Positions 1 through 8,999 of a DNA stretch of 64,000 nt are shown one piece after another. This stretch comes from Shinella zoogloeoides (GTDB lineage Bacteria > Pseudomonadota > Alphaproteobacteria > Rhizobiales > Rhizobiaceae): NCBI RefSeq assembly GCF_020883495.1, contig NZ_CP086610.1:310001-374000 (forward strand). The letters run 5' to 3'. The notes under the pieces were generated by a model, which did not search any database, was not told where the DNA came from, and saw only the letters and a program-made list of their open reading frames with translations. How positions within the stretch are numbered: the first letter of the stretch is position 1; the number at the start of each line of letters is the position of its first letter. The translations under genes and the position numbers were made by a program.

Positions 1-1
1 T

Positions 2-319
2 GCTCCCAAGTCGCTCATCGCCGACCTGCAGAACCGGCTGCTGGAATGGACCGGCATCCGCTGGCTGGTGATCCTTTCGCGGGAGGCCGGCGGGCCGACC
101 CTGTCGGAAGCCGAGACCATGGCGCAGGAAGCGCGCGTCGCCGATGCGCGCCAGGACCCGGACGTCGCCGCCATCCTGCAGCGCTTCCCCGGCGCCAAGA
201 TCACCGACGTGCGCATCAAGGTGCAGGAAACGGAAGACGAGGCCGAGACCGTCGAGGTCGTGGCCGCCGCCGAATCCGCCGAGGGCGACATCCTGCCCGG
301 CGACGATATCGAACACTAG
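2..319 (+). CDS. dnaX: DNA polymerase III subunit gamma/tau, C-terminal part (partial)
   Basis: An open frame enters from the left edge and stops at TAG 317-319, giving about 105 residues. It holds the tau tail region that contacts the polymerase: a helix-rich stretch with a GIRWLV core, then an acidic end finishing GDDIEH. In the replisome, tau dimerises the polymerase core and loads the clamp. Identification rests on this tail and on the adjacent ybaB and recR genes, since dnaX-ybaB-recR is a widely conserved order. The ATPase domain lies outside the window. The stop codon is also the first base of a palindromic repeat (319-362). A start at 68 would give an isolated 83-aa protein, but the frame is open to position 2. 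Confidence 0.8.
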   Translation, partial: APKSLIADLQNRLLEWTGIRWLVILSREAGGPTLSEAETMAQEARVADARQDPDVAAILQRFPGAKITDVRIKVQETEDEAETVEVVAAAESAEGDILPGDDIEH

Positions 320-362
320 CAATCCCGGCAGAAGTGCGAAGCGGTTTTGCGTCCGGGATTGC
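319..362. repeat. Palindromic intergenic repeat, copy 1 (RIME-like)
   Basis: A 10-bp arm GCAATCCCGG (319-328) pairs exactly with CCGGGATTGC (353-362) around a core AGTGCGAAGCGGTTTT. The same layout and core recur at 39154-39198, again starting at the last base of a TAG stop codon. The form matches the short palindromic intergenic repeats known as RIMEs in Rhizobium and Sinorhizobium; the family assignment is from memory. Confidence 0.65.
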
Positions 363-405
363 GAAAACAAAGACTTTAACAGCACAAGACGAAGAGGAGA
401 GGCCG

Positions 406-729
406 ATGCGCGACATCATGGGCATGATGGGCAAGGTCAAGGAAATGCAGGCCAAGATGGAGAAGATGCAGGAGGAGATCGCCGCGCTCGAAGTGAGCGG
501 CACCTCCGGCGGCGGCCTCGTTTCCGTCACGCTCGACGGCAAGGGCAATCTCAAGGGCCTGAAGATCGATCCCTCGCTCTTCAAGGAAGACGATGTGGAA
601 ATCCTCGAGGACCTGATCGTCGCCGCTCACAAGGACGCCAAGGACAAGGCCGAGGCCGAGACCGTCGAAAAGACCAAGGCGCTGACCGCCGGCCTGCCGA
701 TCCCGCCCGGCTTCAAACTGCCGTTCTGA
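406..729 (+). CDS. ybaB: YbaB/EbfC family nucleoid-associated protein
   Basis: A 107-aa protein, the usual length for the family. It opens with [19 protein letters not shown], the methionine- and lysine-rich helix typical of YbaB, followed by the conserved G-G-L-V-S-V-T strand and a C-terminal [12 protein letters not shown] motif. Family members are small dimeric DNA-binding proteins that coat the nucleoid. The start is set by a purine-rich AGAGGAGAGG ribosome-binding site just upstream. It lies between dnaX and recR, as in many bacteria, but here two accessory genes separate it from recR. Confidence 0.93.
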   Translation: MRDIMGMMGKVKEMQAKMEKMQEEIAALEVSGTSGGGLVSVTLDGKGNLKGLKIDPSLFKEDDVEILEDLIVAAHKDAKDKAEAETVEKTKALTAGLPIPPGFKLPF

Positions 730-765
730 TCCTGTAGGCTTGCAGGCTCGCGAGGAGGACTTCCC

Positions 766-1377
766 ATGAGCCTGACGACCCTGCTGATCTTTGCCGGTGC
801 GCTGATGATGGCGGCCGGCTCTCCCGGCCCGAGCATCGCCGCGCTTGTCGCCCGCGTGCTCTCGCGCGGGCCGAAGGATGTGCTGCCCTTCCTCGCCGCC
901 ATGTGGATCGGCGAGGGCGTCTGGCTCACCTGCGCCGTGCTCGGCCTTGCCGCCATCGCGGAAACCTTCCACGCCGCCTTCGTCGCCATCAAATGGCTCG
1001 GCGTCGCCTACCTGCTCTATCTCGCCTGGAAGATGTGGTTCGCCCCGACCGATACGGGGAGCGAGGCGCTGCCCGAGGCGCGTTCCGGCCCGAAACTGTT
1101 CTTCGCCGGGCTGACGGTGACGCTCGGCAATCCCAAGATCATGATGTTCTACGTGGCGTTGCTGCCGGCGATCATCGATCTTGGCGCGGTGACGCTGGTC
1201 GGCTGGGCGGAGCTGGTGGCGACCATGTTCGTCGTGCTCGTCGCCATCGACCTTGCCTGGGTGTTCCTCGCCTCGCGCGCCCGGCTCTTCCTGAAAAGTC
1301 CGCGCGCCGTGCGCATCGCCAACCGCCTCAGCGCCGGCACCATGGCCGGCGCGGCTGCGGCGATTGCCGCGCGCTAG
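766..1377 (+). CDS. LysE/RhtB family amino-acid exporter
   Basis: A 203-aa, very hydrophobic protein with about six predicted membrane spans and the N-terminal SPGPS motif shared by the LysE/RhtB superfamily (about residues 18-22). A G-N-P-K motif typical of the central loop lies near residue 126. Members export amino acids or related metabolites across the inner membrane; the substrate cannot be read from the sequence. A GAGGAGG ribosome-binding site precedes the ATG. The stop codon overlaps the stop of the convergent MOSC gene. The gene sits between ybaB and recR, which are often adjacent, so it is probably a lineage-specific insertion. Confidence 0.85.
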   Translation: MSLTTLLIFAGALMMAAGSPGPSIAALVARVLSRGPKDVLPFLAAMWIGEGVWLTCAVLGLAAIAETFHAAFVAIKWLGVAYLLYLAWKMWFAPTDTGSEALPEARSGPKLFFAGLTVTLGNPKIMMFYVALLPAIIDLGAVTLVGWAELVATMFVVLVAIDLAWVFLASRARLFLKSPRAVRIANRLSAGTMAGAAAAIAAR

Positions 1378-1988
1378 CCGGTCAGGGCCGCGCGCAGCTT
1401 GTCGTTGATGGGCGCGGCGAGGTAGCGGATGCGGTCGTCTTCGGAGAGATTCTTGCCGTAGGTGCGCAGCAGCTCCGGCATGGTGACGGGGCCGCCGTCG
1501 AAGGGCGTGTAGGTCACGGCATCTCCGGTCTGGATGACGCCGTCACGCAGCACGCGGCAGTAGAAGCCCGGTCGTCCGGCCTGCATGAAGCGCCGTGCGA
1601 AGGCGGGGTCGCCCATGCGGGCGGTCAGCGTGTTGCAGGGAATGCGCGTCGAGGTCACCTCCAGCAGCACGCTTTCCATCTCGAAGCGGTCGCCGACGGA
1701 AACGCTGCGGCTGTCGACGCCTTCGATGACGAGGTTTTCACCGAAGGTGCCGGGCGCAACGGTGCGGCCGAGTTCCTTCGACCACCAGTCGAGATCGATG
1801 GAGCCGAAGCCGTAGACCGCCTGTTCCGGCCCGCCGTGATGTTTCCGGTTGCAGATGGCGTCGCCGAGCAGGCCCTCGCGGTCGACGACCACAGCGGCAT
1901 CGGTCGGCGTCTTGAAAATGCCGGTCTTGTAGCTTTTGCCGGGAACCGGTCGGGCAAGGCCTGTGCATATGGCGAGAATTCTGATCAA
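1374..1988 (-). CDS. MOSC domain-containing protein
   Basis: A 204-aa protein matching the MOSC fold of molybdenum cofactor sulfurases and the YiiM/YuaD group. Visible features are a KHHGGPEQAVY segment, a GTFGENL strand and the conserved cysteine in RIPCNTL, which in MOSC proteins is thought to carry sulfur or bind the cofactor. The likely start is TTG at 1988, preceded by a GGGAGG ribosome-binding site. A longer frame reaches 2516, but it runs antisense through recR and is not credible. A role in molybdenum-cofactor-dependent reduction or detoxification is a family inference. Confidence 0.8.
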   Translation of the reverse strand: MIRILAICTGLARPVPGKSYKTGIFKTPTDAAVVVDREGLLGDAICNRKHHGGPEQAVYGFGSIDLDWWSKELGRTVAPGTFGENLVIEGVDSRSVSVGDRFEMESVLLEVTSTRIPCNTLTARMGDPAFARRFMQAGRPGFYCRVLRDGVIQTGDAVTYTPFDGGPVTMPELLRTYGKNLSEDDRIRYLAAPINDKLRAALTG

Positions 1989-2045
1989 GCGCTGCCTCCC
2001 GCGAGGTGGATTCCGTTTCCCCTGGATATGGGCTAGATAGCGGCA

Positions 2046-2651
2046 ATGGCAAAACGAGTCACCGGCCCCGAAATCGAAAAACTCATCCAGCTTCTGGCGA
2101 AGGTGCCGGGCCTCGGGCCGCGCTCGGCGCGCCGCGCGGCGCTGCACCTCGTCAAGAAGAAGGACCAGTTGCTCGGCCCGCTGGCCGAGGCGATGGGCGA
2201 GGCGCATCGCAAGGTGCGCATCTGCTCCTGCTGCGGCAATGTCGATACCAGCGATCCCTGCACGGTCTGCACGGATGTGCGGCGCGACCAGTCGGTCATC
2301 ATCGTCGTGGAGGATGTCTCCGACCTCTGGGCGCTGGAGCGCGCCGGGGCGATGAACGCGGCCTATCACGTCCTCGGCGGCACGCTCTCGCCGCTCGACG
2401 GCGTCGGGCCGGACGATCTCAATATCCGCGGCCTCGTCGACCGCGTGGCCAAGGGCGAGGTGCGCGAGCTGATCATCGCGGTCAACGCGACCGTCGAAGG
2501 CCAGACCACCGCCCATTACATCACCGACCAGCTTTCCGGCCTAGACGTGAAGATCACGCGGCTCGCCCATGGCGTGCCGGTGGGCGGCGAGCTGGACTAT
2601 CTCGACGAAGGCACCCTGACGGCGGCGCTCCGGGCGCGTACGGCGATCTGA
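2046..2651 (+). CDS. recR: Recombination mediator protein RecR
   Basis: A 201-aa protein of standard RecR length. It has an N-terminal helix-hairpin-helix ([16 protein letters not shown]), a four-cysteine zinc finger (CSCCG...DPCTVC, about residues 59-77) and a TOPRIM domain beginning [14 protein letters not shown]. RecR acts with RecF and RecO to load RecA onto SSB-coated gapped DNA. It follows ybaB in the conserved dnaX-ybaB-recR neighbourhood. It ends 8 bases before the transglycosylase start, so the two may share a transcript. Confidence 0.96.
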   Translation: MAKRVTGPEIEKLIQLLAKVPGLGPRSARRAALHLVKKKDQLLGPLAEAMGEAHRKVRICSCCGNVDTSDPCTVCTDVRRDQSVIIVVEDVSDLWALERAGAMNAAYHVLGGTLSPLDGVGPDDLNIRGLVDRVAKGEVRELIIAVNATVEGQTTAHYITDQLSGLDVKITRLAHGVPVGGELDYLDEGTLTAALRARTAI

Positions 2652-2659
2652 GGAGACCC

Positions 2660-3910
2660 ATGCAGATCATTCGCACTTTTCTGAAGGCCTCGGCAGCGCT
2701 GGCGTTGCTCGGTCTCGCCCTTCCCGCCCATGCCGCCTCTAAGGCGGAGGTGGAAACGATGTTCCGCGCCTGGATCGACAACGACCTCTGGCCGGAGGCG
2801 CAGAAGACCGGCGTCAGCGAAAAGACGTTTCGCGCGGCGATGGAGGGCGTGAGCCTCAACTGGGAACTGCCCGATCTCGTGCCGCCCGGTTCCAAGCCGA
2901 AGAAGGAGCAGGCGCAGAGCCAGGCGGAATTTTCCTCGCCGGGCGCCTATTTCTCCGAAAAGCGCCTGCAGGGATTGGCGGGCAAGGGCGGCAGCCTTGC
3001 AAAGACCCATGCGGGAACGCTGCGCAAGATCGAGCAGCGCTTCGGCGTGCCCGGTGAGATCGTCGTCGCCATATGGGGGCGCGAGTCGGGCTTCGGCAGC
3101 GCGAAAATCCCCTATTCGGCGGTGGAGGTGCTCGCCACCAAGGCCTTCATGTCGACGCGCAAGGACATGTTCCGAAGCGAACTGATTGCGGCGCTGCACA
3201 TTGTCGATGGCGGCGACCGGACCGTGGAGCAACTGAAAGGCTCCTGGGCCGGTGCGCTTGGCCAGCCGCAGTTCATGCCCACCAGCTACCTGCAATATGC
3301 CGTCGATTTCGACGGCGACGGCGTGCGCGATATCTGGAATTCGGTGCCGGACAGCCTTGCCTCCATCGCCAACTACCTCGCGCAGAAGGGCTGGCAGGCG
3401 GGGCGTGGCTGGGGCTATGAGGTGACGATCCCCGATGGCGTTTCCTGCGCGCAGGAAGGGCCGGACCTTGCCAAGCCGATCTCCGCCTGGGCGTCGAGCG
3501 GCATCGCGCGCATATCCGGCAAGGCCTTTTCCTCCGGTGAGGGCAAGGCTTCGGGCATGATGCTGGTGCCGGCGGGAACCCATGGGCCGGAATTCATCGT
3601 CACGCCGAATTTCTACGTGATCAAGGAATACAACAACTCCGACCTCTACGCCCTCTATATCGGCAATCTCGCCGATCGCATCGCTTATGGCAGCGGCCCG
3701 TTCCGGGGTGCGTGGGGCGACGTCGGCAAGATGCTGCGCTCCGATGTGCTTGCCATGCAGAAGGCGCTCGTCGCCAAGGGCTATGATGTGGGCAAGGTCG
3801 ATGGCCTGCCGGGCTACAAGACCCGCCGCTCGCTCGGCGACTGGCAGGCCAAGAGCGGCCTTGCGCCGACCTGCTATCCCGACGCCTCGTTGAAGACGAA
3901 ACTCCGTTAG
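2660..3910 (+). CDS. Lytic murein transglycosylase (MltB/GH103 family)
   Basis: A 416-aa exported protein. Residues 1-24 form a signal peptide with an AHAAS cleavage region. The catalytic domain carries IWGRESGFG, in which the glutamate is the expected acid/base residue of family GH103, and GALGQPQFMPTSY, a strong family signature. The C-terminal ~60 residues (MLRSDVLAMQKAL... to the end) form a peptidoglycan-binding domain 1 repeat. The enzyme should cleave the MurNAc-GlcNAc bond with 1,6-anhydro ring formation during wall turnover. The ATG at 2660 has an AGGAGA ribosome-binding site; an upstream extension of the frame overlaps recR and is rejected. The stop overlaps that of the convergent MFS gene. 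Confidence 0.92.
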   Translation: MQIIRTFLKASAALALLGLALPAHAASKAEVETMFRAWIDNDLWPEAQKTGVSEKTFRAAMEGVSLNWELPDLVPPGSKPKKEQAQSQAEFSSPGAYFSEKRLQGLAGKGGSLAKTHAGTLRKIEQRFGVPGEIVVAIWGRESGFGSAKIPYSAVEVLATKAFMSTRKDMFRSELIAALHIVDGGDRTVEQLKGSWAGALGQPQFMPTSYLQYAVDFDGDGVRDIWNSVPDSLASIANYLAQKGWQAGRGWGYEVTIPDGVSCAQEGPDLAKPISAWASSGIARISGKAFSSGEGKASGMMLVPAGTHGPEFIVTPNFYVIKEYNNSDLYALYIGNLADRIAYGSGPFRGAWGDVGKMLRSDVLAMQKALVAKGYDVGKVDGLPGYKTRRSLGDWQAKSGLAPTCYPDASLKTKLR

Positions 3911-5598
3911 TGGATTTCCACCTGCCGCTTGAAGCGTTCGTATTCATGCGGAACGATGGTCTGGCGCTCGATCATGCGGTGGACGCGGGGATCCTCCGCG
4001 CCGCGGTGGAGTTGGCGTAGCTTCTCGCCATTGGCGGCGTCGGCATGGGTACGGCGCTGGTTGTGGCGCACATATTCCACCCAGGTCGGCACATGGTAGG
4101 TCTCGGTCCAGACGGTCGGATTTTCCAGGTCGCGCATCAGTGCCCATTGGCCCGCGCCGTCGCGGATGCGGATGCGCCGCCGCTCGGTCATCGTCTCCAG
4201 GAATTCGGGAATGTCGTCCTCGGCGATCTCGTAGTCGATGAGGACGACGATGGGGCCGCTGCGGGGTTTCAGGTCGAGTGGCAGGTCCGGCTCGCTGAAG
4301 CGGCCCAGCGGATCGACGTTGAGGCTCTCGAGTTCCGGTAATCCGTAGCGCAGGCCGAGCGCCGCGCCGGCAAGCATCGCGCCGGCGGAGGCGAGCAGTG
4401 CCGCTTCCGCGCCGTGCGTGTCCGCCGTCGTACCCCAGATCCAGCTTCCGGCCGCGATGCCGCCGAAGGTGGTGGTCTGGTAGAGCGAGAGCGCGCGGGC
4501 GACGACCCAGCGCGGGGTGGAAAGCTGCACCGTCGTGTTGAAGAGCGAGAGCGCCAGGACCCAGGACGCACCGGCGATCAGTAATACCGCGCCGGTGAGC
4601 AACGCCGAGGCGCTGACGGCGGAAACGCATGCGCTGACGGCAAAGCCGGCGAAGGCGAAGCGGGCGATGGTTTCGCTGGTGAATTTCTCGCGCACCCGCG
4701 CGTTCATCAGCGCGCCGCCGATGGCACCAAGGCCGAAACAGCCGAGCAGGATGCCGTAGGTCAGCGGTCCGCCCTTGATGAGGTCGCGCGCGATCAGCGG
4801 CAGCAGCGAGAGGATGGAACTGGTGGCAAGGCCGAAGGCGAAGCCCCGCAGCAGCACCTTGCCGATATTCGGCGACATGGAGACGTAGCGCAGGCCCGCC
4901 GAGATGGCGCGGGCGAAATCCTCGCGCGGCAGGGCGTTCGGCGAAACGTTCGGCTTCCAGCGGAAGAGGGCGTAGAGCAGGGCGAAGTAGCTGAGCGCAT
5001 TAGCGGCGAAGGCCGCTGCCGCACCCGCCGCCGCGACGATGGCGCCGCCGATGGCCGGGCCGACGGAGCGGGTGAGGTTGAAGCCCATGCTATTGAGCGA
5101 GACGGCGGCGGGCAGATCCTCGCGCGGCACCATGTCGCCGACGGAGGCCTGCCATGCCGGGTTGTTGAGCGCCGTGCCGCAGCCGATGAGGAAGGTGAAG
5201 GTCAGCAGCAGCCAGGGCGTGATGACGCCGTACCACGTACAGAGCGTGAGGCCGACGGCGACCGCCAGCATGAAACACTGGGCCGTCAGCATCAGCCTGC
5301 GCCGGTCGAAATTATCGGCAAGCGCCCCGGCGGCGACGGAGAAGAGCATGATGGGCAGCGATGTGGAGGCCTGTACCAGCGCCACCATATTGGCGGAAGG
5401 GGAGATGGAGGCCATCATCCACGCCGCGCCGACGGACTGGATGAGCCCGCCGAAATTGGAAATCAGGCTTGCCGCCCAGATCACCCGAAAGGTTTCGTTT
5501 CGGAAAGGGGCGAGGGTGGATTTCCGGTCCGGCACGATGGGGCACTCATTCTCGACGCAGCGTTGGTGACAATCTAGTCCAAAGGACGAAAGCGGCAA
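3907..5598 (-). CDS. MFS transporter with C-terminal ferredoxin-like domain
   Basis: Up to 563 residues. Residues ~30-430 are a 12-helix major facilitator of the enterobactin-exporter (MFS_3/DUF894) type. The first span begins VIWAASLISNFGGLIQSVG, and the motif DNFDRRRLML follows helix 2. The last ~110 residues (VVLIDYEIAEDDIPEFLETM onward) are soluble and resemble an antibiotic-monooxygenase-like or NIPSNAP-like ferredoxin fold, a fusion seen in this MFS group. The transported compound is unknown. The start is uncertain: the frame opens with TTG at 5598, and GTG at 5535 would give 542 residues and start closer to the first helix. Neither has a strong ribosome-binding site. Confidence 0.82.
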   Translation of the reverse strand: MPLSSFGLDCHQRCVENECPIVPDRKSTLAPFRNETFRVIWAASLISNFGGLIQSVGAAWMMASISPSANMVALVQASTSLPIMLFSVAAGALADNFDRRRLMLTAQCFMLAVAVGLTLCTWYGVITPWLLLTFTFLIGCGTALNNPAWQASVGDMVPREDLPAAVSLNSMGFNLTRSVGPAIGGAIVAAAGAAAAFAANALSYFALLYALFRWKPNVSPNALPREDFARAISAGLRYVSMSPNIGKVLLRGFAFGLATSSILSLLPLIARDLIKGGPLTYGILLGCFGLGAIGGALMNARVREKFTSETIARFAFAGFAVSACVSAVSASALLTGAVLLIAGASWVLALSLFNTTVQLSTPRWVVARALSLYQTTTFGGIAAGSWIWGTTADTHGAEAALLASAGAMLAGAALGLRYGLPELESLNVDPLGRFSEPDLPLDLKPRSGPIVVLIDYEIAEDDIPEFLETMTERRRIRIRDGAGQWALMRDLENPTVWTETYHVPTWVEYVRHNQRRTHADAANGEKLRQLHRGAEDPRVHRMIERQTIVPHEYERFKRQVEIH

Positions 5599-5656
5599 CC
5601 CGGTGGCGGCAAGGAAGGTGGAATTTGGCCGCCCACAGGCGCGTTCAGCGGCCGAA

Positions 5657-5685
5657 CTTGCAATTCCGGCAAACTGCGTCTATAT
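5657..5685 (+). promoter_or_regulatory. Probable sigma-70 promoter for the rimP operon
   Basis: CTTGCA (5657-5662) and CTATAT (5680-5685) are separated by 17 bases, good housekeeping promoter spacing. Transcription would start near 5692 and read into the attenuator-like leader and rimP. Confidence 0.5.
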
Positions 5686-5746
5686 CAGCCTCAAATTCTT
5701 GATCGTCAGATGAAGAGTGGGCCCGCGAGGACCCGCTCTTTTTTAT
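5686..5746 (+). promoter_or_regulatory. rimP leader with intrinsic terminator (candidate attenuator)
   Basis: A 9-bp stem AAGAGTGGG (5713-5721) pairs with CCCGCTCTT (5732-5740) and runs into a T tract (5739-5744), making a strong intrinsic terminator. It lies upstream of rimP and downstream of its promoter, so it can only act on the leader RNA. A rimP leader of this design, a short conserved element followed by a terminator ahead of rimP-nusA-infB, has been described for alphaproteobacteria (Rfam rimP family). The match here is by position and architecture; a covariance-model search was not run. Confidence 0.65.
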
Positions 5747-5793
5747 TGCCCCGATCAAGCGCATGATAACGACACTCCCGGGGAGGGCATGTC

Positions 5794-6408
5794 ATGACCG
5801 ACACGACCCAGACACAAATTGCCGTCGAACCGCGGCTGATCGTCGAGACCGGCCTCGACCGCCGCGTCGCCGACATCATCGAGCCGACCATCGAGCAGAT
5901 CGGTTACCAGCTCGTGCGCGTGCGCCTTTCGGCGCAGAACGGCGCGACGCTGCAGATCATGTGCGAACGCCCGGACGGCACCATGACCGTCGAGGACTGC
6001 GAGCAGGTCTCCATGGCCGTCTCGCCGGTGCTCGACGTTGAGGATCCGATCGACAAGGCGTATCATCTCGAAGTGTCGTCGCCCGGCATCGACCGGCCGA
6101 TGGTGCGCAAGTCGGATTTTTCGCGCTGGCTCGGCCATCTCCTGAAGTGCGAGACGTCGGTGCTCGTGGAAAGCCGCAAGCGCTTCCGCGGCAAGATCGT
6201 CGCCGCCGACGAGAACGGCTTCACGCTGGAACGCGACCAGCCCGCCGCCGGCGAGGAGCCGACGGTCGTCATTCCCTTCACGGCGCTTGCCGAGGGTCGG
6301 CTGATCCTGACGGACGAGCTGATCCGCGACGCGCTGGCCGCCGACAAGAAGGCGAAGGCCGCGCAGGCCGCGAACCAGAACGACGAAGACGGCGGCGACG
6401 AAGAATAA
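5794..6408 (+). CDS. rimP: Ribosome maturation factor RimP
   Basis: A 204-aa protein with the two-domain RimP layout. The N-terminal domain contains YQLVRVRLS and the conserved VEDCEQVS segment and ends in [13 protein letters not shown], the best family signature. A C-terminal SH3-like barrel follows, then a charged, rhizobial-type tail rich in K, E and D. RimP binds 30S precursors and helps assemble protein S12. A GGGGAGGG ribosome-binding site precedes the ATG. It is the first gene of the nusA-infB operon and lies behind the leader terminator. Confidence 0.95.
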   Translation: MTDTTQTQIAVEPRLIVETGLDRRVADIIEPTIEQIGYQLVRVRLSAQNGATLQIMCERPDGTMTVEDCEQVSMAVSPVLDVEDPIDKAYHLEVSSPGIDRPMVRKSDFSRWLGHLLKCETSVLVESRKRFRGKIVAADENGFTLERDQPAAGEEPTVVIPFTALAEGRLILTDELIRDALAADKKAKAAQAANQNDEDGGDEE

Positions 6409-6523
6409 GTTGTGAGTGCGCTTCGCCCATGGCGGCGGAGCGGAGAGGACGGAACCGGAGCGGCGCGCCGCTCCAGAGATTGCCGGCGGCGATGCCCCGG
6501 CCCGAGACCATGGAGACCTGAAA

Positions 6524-8125
6524 ATGGCAGTCAGTGCGAACCGGCTTGAGCTTCTGCAGATCGCGGATGCCGTGGCCCGCGAAAAGGTCATCGACCGCGA
6601 GATCGTGCTTGCCGCGATGGCCGACGCCATCCAGAAGGCGGCCCGCTCGCGTTACGGCACGGAATCGAACATCCGCGCCGACATCAATTCCAAGACCGGC
6701 GAAATCCGCCTCCAGCGCCTGCTGGAAGTCGTCGAGCACGCTGAGGACTATTCCACCCAGATTCCGCTGGAACTGGCGCGCGACCGCAACCCGGACGCCA
6801 AGCTCGGCGACTTCATCGCCGACCCGCTGCCGCCGATGGATTTCGGCCGCATCGCCGCCCAGTCGGCCAAGCAGGTCATCGTGCAGAAGGTGCGCGAAGC
6901 CGAGCGTGACCGCCAGTACGACGAATACAAGGACCGCATCGGCGAGATCGTCAACGGCACGGTCAAGCGCGTCGAATACGGCAACGTCATCGTCGACCTC
7001 GGCCGCGGCGAAGGCATCATCCGCCGCGACGAGATGATCCCGCGCGAGAACATGCGCTACGGCGACCGCGTGCGCGCCTTCGTCTACGACGTGCGCCGCG
7101 AGCAGCGTGGCCCGCAGATCTTCCTGTCGCGTACCCATCCGCAGTTCATGGTGAAGCTCTTCACCATGGAAGTGCCGGAAATCTACGACGGCATCATCCA
7201 GATCAAGTCGGTGGCGCGTGACCCCGGCTCGCGTGCAAAAATCGCCGTCATCTCGAACGACTCGTCGATCGATCCGGTCGGCGCCTGCGTCGGTATGCGC
7301 GGTTCGCGTGTCCAGGCCGTCGTCGGCGAGCTTCAGGGCGAGAAGATCGACATCATTCCGTGGAGCCAGGACCCGGCCTCCTTCATCGTCAACGCCCTGC
7401 AGCCGGCGGAAGTCGCCAAGGTCGTTCTGGATGAGGATGCCGAGCGCATCGAAGTCGTCGTTCCGGACGAGCAGCTCTCGCTCGCCATCGGCCGCCGCGG
7501 CCAGAACGTGCGCCTTGCCTCGCAGCTCACCGGCTGGGATATCGACATCCTGACGGAAGCCGAAGAGTCCGAGCGCCGCCAGAAGGAATTCAACGAGCGC
7601 ACCAACCTCTTCATGGATTCGCTCGACGTCGATGAGATGGTCGGTCAGGTTCTGGCTTCGGAAGGCTTTGCCGCCGTCGAAGAGCTTGCCTATGTCGATC
7701 TCGACGAAATCGCCTCCATCGACGGCTTCGACGAAGACACGGCCCAGGAAATCCAGACCCGCGCCCGCGAATATCTCGACCGCATCGAGGCCGAGATGGA
7801 CGCCAAGCGCAAGGAACTTGGCGTTTCCGACGACCTGCGCCAGATCGACGGCATGACGGCCCAGATGCTCGTCGCGCTCGGCGAAGACGGCATCAAGACG
7901 ATGGAAGACTTCGCAGGCTGCGCCGCCGACGACCTCGTCGGCTGGTCGGAGCGCAAGGACGGCGAGACGAAGAAGTTCGAGGGCCTGTTCTCGAAGTTCG
8001 AGGTTTCCCGCGCCGAGGCCGAAGCCATGGTCGTGCAGGCCCGTCTTGCAGCCGGCTGGATCACGGAAGAGGACCTTGCTGTCGCGGAAGAGCCGGCCGT
8101 CGAGGGCGGTGAAGAGGACGCCTGA
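6524..8125 (+). CDS. nusA: Transcription termination/antitermination factor NusA
   Basis: A 533-aa protein. Order: N-terminal RNA polymerase-binding domain ([20 protein letters not shown]), S1 domain ([20 protein letters not shown]), and two KH domains around [19 protein letters not shown] and [19 protein letters not shown]. Two C-terminal acidic helix-hairpin repeats follow, as in proteobacterial NusA. NusA modulates pausing, termination and antitermination. The ATG at 6524 is preferred; the open frame runs upstream to 6416, but that extension lacks family similarity. Confidence 0.96.
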   Translation: MAVSANRLELLQIADAVAREKVIDREIVLAAMADAIQKAARSRYGTESNIRADINSKTGEIRLQRLLEVVEHAEDYSTQIPLELARDRNPDAKLGDFIADPLPPMDFGRIAAQSAKQVIVQKVREAERDRQYDEYKDRIGEIVNGTVKRVEYGNVIVDLGRGEGIIRRDEMIPRENMRYGDRVRAFVYDVRREQRGPQIFLSRTHPQFMVKLFTMEVPEIYDGIIQIKSVARDPGSRAKIAVISNDSSIDPVGACVGMRGSRVQAVVGELQGEKIDIIPWSQDPASFIVNALQPAEVAKVVLDEDAERIEVVVPDEQLSLAIGRRGQNVRLASQLTGWDIDILTEAEESERRQKEFNERTNLFMDSLDVDEMVGQVLASEGFAAVEELAYVDLDEIASIDGFDEDTAQEIQTRAREYLDRIEAEMDAKRKELGVSDDLRQIDGMTAQMLVALGEDGIKTMEDFAGCAADDLVGWSERKDGETKKFEGLFSKFEVSRAEAEAMVVQARLAAGWITEEDLAVAEEPAVEGGEEDA

Positions 8126-8244
8126 TCGGGCGTTCTCCGACAAGAATAGCAAGTCGGGGCGCTTTCAGGCTGAAGGCGCTCCGGAGTTTGACATGCCGTC
8201 GGCCTGTTGTGCTGCGGTTTGCGTCGGCAACAACGGAAACCTAT

Positions 8245-8898
8245 ATGAGCAAGAAGGACGATGGCGTGAACGACCGCATGTGCATCGTGACGCGCGAAAG
8301 CGGCGATGCGGATGATCTCATCCGTTTCGTCGCGGGACCGGACGGCAACGTCGTGCCGGACCTCAAGCGTCAGCTTCCCGGACGCGGCTGCTGGGTGAAG
8401 GCGGAAAGGGCGATCGTCGAGAAGGCGGTGGCCAAGAAGCTGTTTGCGCGTGCGCTGAAAGCGGATGCGAAGGCAGGCCCGGAACTGGGCGCGGAACTGG
8501 ACCGGCTTCTGGCGGCCCAGCTCGGCGGCATGATGAACATGGCGCGCAAGGCCGGCCAGTTCATCACGGGCTCTGCGAAAGTGGACCTCGCGGTGCGCTC
8601 TCTGGCGGCCCTTGCGGTCTTCCACGCGACGGACGCAGCAGCGGACGGGGTGCGAAAGATAGATCAGGCGAGGAAGGCTGCGAGCTTCCTCACCGAGGAC
8701 GAAACGGAAATACCCTCCTTCAAGCTCTTTTCGGAGAGCGAATTGGAGGGCCTTTTGGGCCAGAATGCTTTTATCCATGCCGCAGCGCTTGCAGGGCAGG
8801 CGGGTGAGGGTGTAGTGAAGCGCGCAATCATGCTCGAAAAATACCGGGGCGACGCCCGGTTGGGGGCACATGGCGGCGCTGGCCAGCCAAACCAATGA
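8245..8898 (+). CDS. YlxR-like RNA-binding protein with L7Ae-like second half
   Basis: A 217-aa protein. Residues ~1-75 are the YlxR/DUF448 domain (RMCIVTRES, LIRFVAGPDG, PGRGCWV). Residues ~90-180 resemble an L7Ae-type RNA-binding fold (GGMMNMARKAGQFITGSAKV). This two-domain form is typical of alphaproteobacteria and sits between nusA and infB, as in most bacteria. YlxR proteins are reported to bind RNA or RNase P; the cellular role here is inferred only. The frame opens at 8188, but the YlxR similarity begins just after the ATG at 8245. Confidence 0.85.
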   Translation: MSKKDDGVNDRMCIVTRESGDADDLIRFVAGPDGNVVPDLKRQLPGRGCWVKAERAIVEKAVAKKLFARALKADAKAGPELGAELDRLLAAQLGGMMNMARKAGQFITGSAKVDLAVRSLAALAVFHATDAAADGVRKIDQARKAASFLTEDETEIPSFKLFSESELEGLLGQNAFIHAAALAGQAGEGVVKRAIMLEKYRGDARLGAHGGAGQPNQ

Positions 8899-8999
8899 CC
8901 CGGGTTACCGGCTTTCAGCCGGCCCAGATGTATTGGATGTACACATTTGAACGACAGGGTCCGATCCGCATCCGGCCCTGATCTTAGGAACGGAACGGA

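Noticed and set aside
1989..2516. Upstream extension of the MOSC gene
   Set aside because: Runs antisense through recR and lacks MOSC similarity; TTG 1988 has a good ribosome-binding site.
6278..8152. 624-aa open frame antisense to nusA
   Set aside because: Shadow frame; nusA shows full domain order on the plus strand.
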